Source of the DNA: an uncultured beta proteobacterium
Lineage (GTDB): Bacteria > Pseudomonadota > Gammaproteobacteria > Burkholderiales > Rhodocyclaceae
Length of the DNA stretch: 6,460 bases
Direction: 5' to 3'
NCBI GenBank assembly: GCA_903910495.1
Contig: CAIVZW010000216.1
Span: 1-6,460, forward strand
Positions 5,359 to 6,460 of the stretch are shown here, one piece after another; the first letter of the stretch is position 1, and each line of letters begins with the position of its first letter. The notes under the pieces are model-generated. The model made no database searches. It was not told the origin of the DNA and saw only the letters and a program-made list of their open reading frames with translations. The translations under genes and the position numbers were made by a program.

Positions 5359-5380
5359 AATTTTCATGTTAGGGTGCTTC

Positions 5381-6289
5381 ATGAGATCCGATCTTCCACC
5401 ATTTACGGCATTGGTCGCTTTCGAAGCGGTGGCCCGCCGATTGAGTTTTGCGCGTGCTGCCGGTGAATTGCATCTGACTCCGTCGGCCATTAGCCACCAG
5501 ATTGCAAATCTCGAATCGTTCCTTGGGTTTCGTCTGTTTGAGCGTTCGTCACATGGCATCTTGCTCAGTGATGCAGGTGAAAATTATCTGAAACGCGTGG
5601 CCGGTGCTCTGGGGGCTATCAGTAATGCGACAAACGATGTGCGTAAAGGGGCGCGAAATACCCTCTATGTGCACTCCTGTCCAACCTTTGCTGGCGTTTG
5701 GCTAATGCCAAGACTGAGGGAGTTTGTCGAGGCCTATCCTGAAATCTCCCTGTCACTTTCGGTTTCACCCGACCATTCCGATTTTGCACTTGGCCAGGTT
5801 GACATTGATATCCGCTACGGTATTCCTGAGTGGCCCAATCTTGTTGTCCAATCGGTCTTCGACGAAAATGTCCTGCCTCTCGCCAGCCCTGATTTTCTTG
5901 CACAGCGAGTGATGCGGAATCCGGAAGACCTACTCGAACGTCCGCTGATCCAATCAACAAAGAACGTTGTACAGTGGTCCGCCTGGTTTGCCAGCCGTGG
6001 TTTGATCGGGACACCTGAACACTTTGCCTTTCGTTTTGATCGTTCTTATCTGACTCTGGAAGCCGCGGCGCAAGGGTTTGGCGTTGCCTTGGAAAGTCTG
6101 CAGATATCAGCTCCGTATATTGCGAATGGTCGGCTACTCCCGATTTTTCAGACGGACTGGGCCCTTGTGGTACGGACACATTTCATTGTTTGCCCGGAAA
6201 GACACATACAGCGACCCGAAGTAACGCAATTCATTAACTGGATGCGACAGCAACTGGATAAATCTCAAGCAGATTCAACAGTAGAATAG
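5381..6289 (+). CDS. LysR-family transcriptional regulator (GcvA-like)
   Basis: This 302-residue DNA-binding regulator is probably the local activator or repressor of the divergent operon. The N-terminal winged helix-turn-helix spans about 5-63: LPPFTALVAFEAVARR, then the helix-turn-helix LSFARAAGELHLTPSAISHQ (21-40), then LESFLGFRLFERSSHG and the wing. A linker helix runs to about 90. The effector-binding domain (about 95-295) starts LYVHSCPTFAGVWLMPRLREF and includes VDIDIRYG (140-147) and EAAAQGFGVALE (227-238), segments typical of the GcvA-like subgroup. Length is normal. The start at 5381 has AGGG 6 bases upstream; an ATG at 5366 would add MLGCF and lacks a good site. The gene looks less GC-rich than the metabolic genes, a common trait of regulators. 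The effector is unknown. The serine hydrolase gene follows 55 bases later on the same strand. Confidence 0.93.
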   Translation: MRSDLPPFTALVAFEAVARRLSFARAAGELHLTPSAISHQIANLESFLGFRLFERSSHGILLSDAGENYLKRVAGALGAISNATNDVRKGARNTLYVHSCPTFAGVWLMPRLREFVEAYPEISLSLSVSPDHSDFALGQVDIDIRYGIPEWPNLVVQSVFDENVLPLASPDFLAQRVMRNPEDLLERPLIQSTKNVVQWSAWFASRGLIGTPEHFAFRFDRSYLTLEAAAQGFGVALESLQISAPYIANGRLLPIFQTDWALVVRTHFIVCPERHIQRPEVTQFINWMRQQLDKSQADSTVE

Positions 6290-6344
6290 ACGTCGCACCA
6301 GAAACGTAACGAGTCAACGAGCAACCAAGTCAAAAGGAAATCTC

Positions 6345-6460
6345 ATGGTGGAACACGTGTATTTTCCAGGACCAGATCCCGAATGGGAACAGATCTCCCC
6401 AGAATTGGCCGGCTTTGACGAGCAACGCCTTTGTTCCGCAGTGGATGAAATCCGAAAAGC
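6345..6460 (+). CDS. Probable beta-lactamase-family serine hydrolase, 5' end only
   Basis: The frame from ATG 6345 is open for 38 complete codons and runs off the window. AAAAGGA lies 6 bases upstream (6332-6338). The protein begins MVEHVYFPGPDPEWEQISPE and continues LAGFDEQRLCSAVDEIRKA. An aromatic-proline opening, then W-E, then P-x-x-A-G-F-D-x-x-x-L-x-x-A-V is the usual N-terminus of class C beta-lactamase-fold hydrolases (esterases, peptidases, lactonases; EstB type). The catalytic Ser-x-x-Lys lies further downstream, outside the window, so activity cannot be confirmed. No signal peptide is visible, which argues for a cytoplasmic esterase or amidase rather than a periplasmic resistance enzyme. 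It could be co-transcribed with lysR. A link to the operon, such as cleaving an ester or lactone of the substrate, is inference. Confidence 0.6.
   Translation, partial: MVEHVYFPGPDPEWEQISPELAGFDEQRLCSAVDEIRK

Larger units (their letters stand above)
5264..5380. promoter_or_regulatory. Divergent promoter/operator region between the SDR operon and lysR
   Basis: These 117 AT-rich bases separate the two divergent start codons, the classic place for a LysR protein to control a target operon and itself. Three candidate elements are visible: a perfect 6-bp inverted repeat, ATTCAT (5341-5346) with ATGAAT (5353-5358) around GCGGCG; a near-palindrome TGTAATATTGCA (5298-5309, one mismatched pair); and TCATTG repeated directly at 5281-5286 and 5291-5296, one helical turn apart. 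None is an exact T-N11-A box. I could not settle on -35/-10 hexamers for either direction. Confidence 0.55.

Noticed and set aside
5619..6179. A 186-codon open frame on the minus strand within lysR
   Set aside because: It lies wholly inside a clear LysR gene in antisense, and its product (rich in Gln, Arg and Ser) resembles no family I know.

Overview
The window looks like an accessory catabolic locus from a proteobacterium, most likely a betaproteobacterium of the Burkholderiales type. I base that on the GcvA-like LysR regulator, the TRAP (DctP/DctQ) transporter, the split transketolase and the moderately GC-rich coding sequence. This is inference from gene style; no rRNA or other taxonomic marker is present.

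Layout. A divergent promoter region (5264-5380) separates a minus-strand catabolic and transport operon from a plus-strand LysR regulator. In order of transcription the minus-strand genes are: a short-chain dehydrogenase (5263->4514); a 181-base gap holding an unassigned 48-codon frame; the N-terminal (4332->3475) and C-terminal (3478->2531) subunits of a split transketolase, overlapping by ATGA; an NAD-type D-2-hydroxyacid dehydrogenase with a TTG start (2484->1525); a 334-base gap; the TRAP substrate-binding protein DctP (1190->201); and the first 40 codons of what looks like the small TRAP membrane subunit DctQ (120->1, running off the window). On the plus strand, LysR (5381-6289) is followed after 55 bases by the start of a probable beta-lactamase-fold serine hydrolase (6345->6460, running off the window).

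The gap between the hydroxyacid dehydrogenase and dctP is not empty. On the minus strand, 1524->1309 encodes 71 codons that read as the extreme C-terminal end of a second transketolase C subunit, with its own stop codon. It carries the ENHSIAGGLGE and RRIALPDAY motifs, begins one codon after the dehydrogenase stop, and is in frame with that dehydrogenase. It differs clearly from the intact C subunit at 2531-3478. I read it as the scar of a rearrangement in which a second, canonical-type transketolase gene was lost.

How the genes may work together (inference). DctPQ(M) would import a compound that probably carries a carboxylate. The SDR and the D-2-hydroxyacid dehydrogenase would do NAD-linked oxidation or reduction at hydroxyl/keto positions. 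The thiamine-diphosphate transketolase would move or release a two-carbon ketol unit. LysR would sense the substrate or an intermediate. No kinase, aldolase or isomerase lies in the window, so the substrate cannot be named. No RNA genes, insertion sequences or CRISPR arrays were seen.
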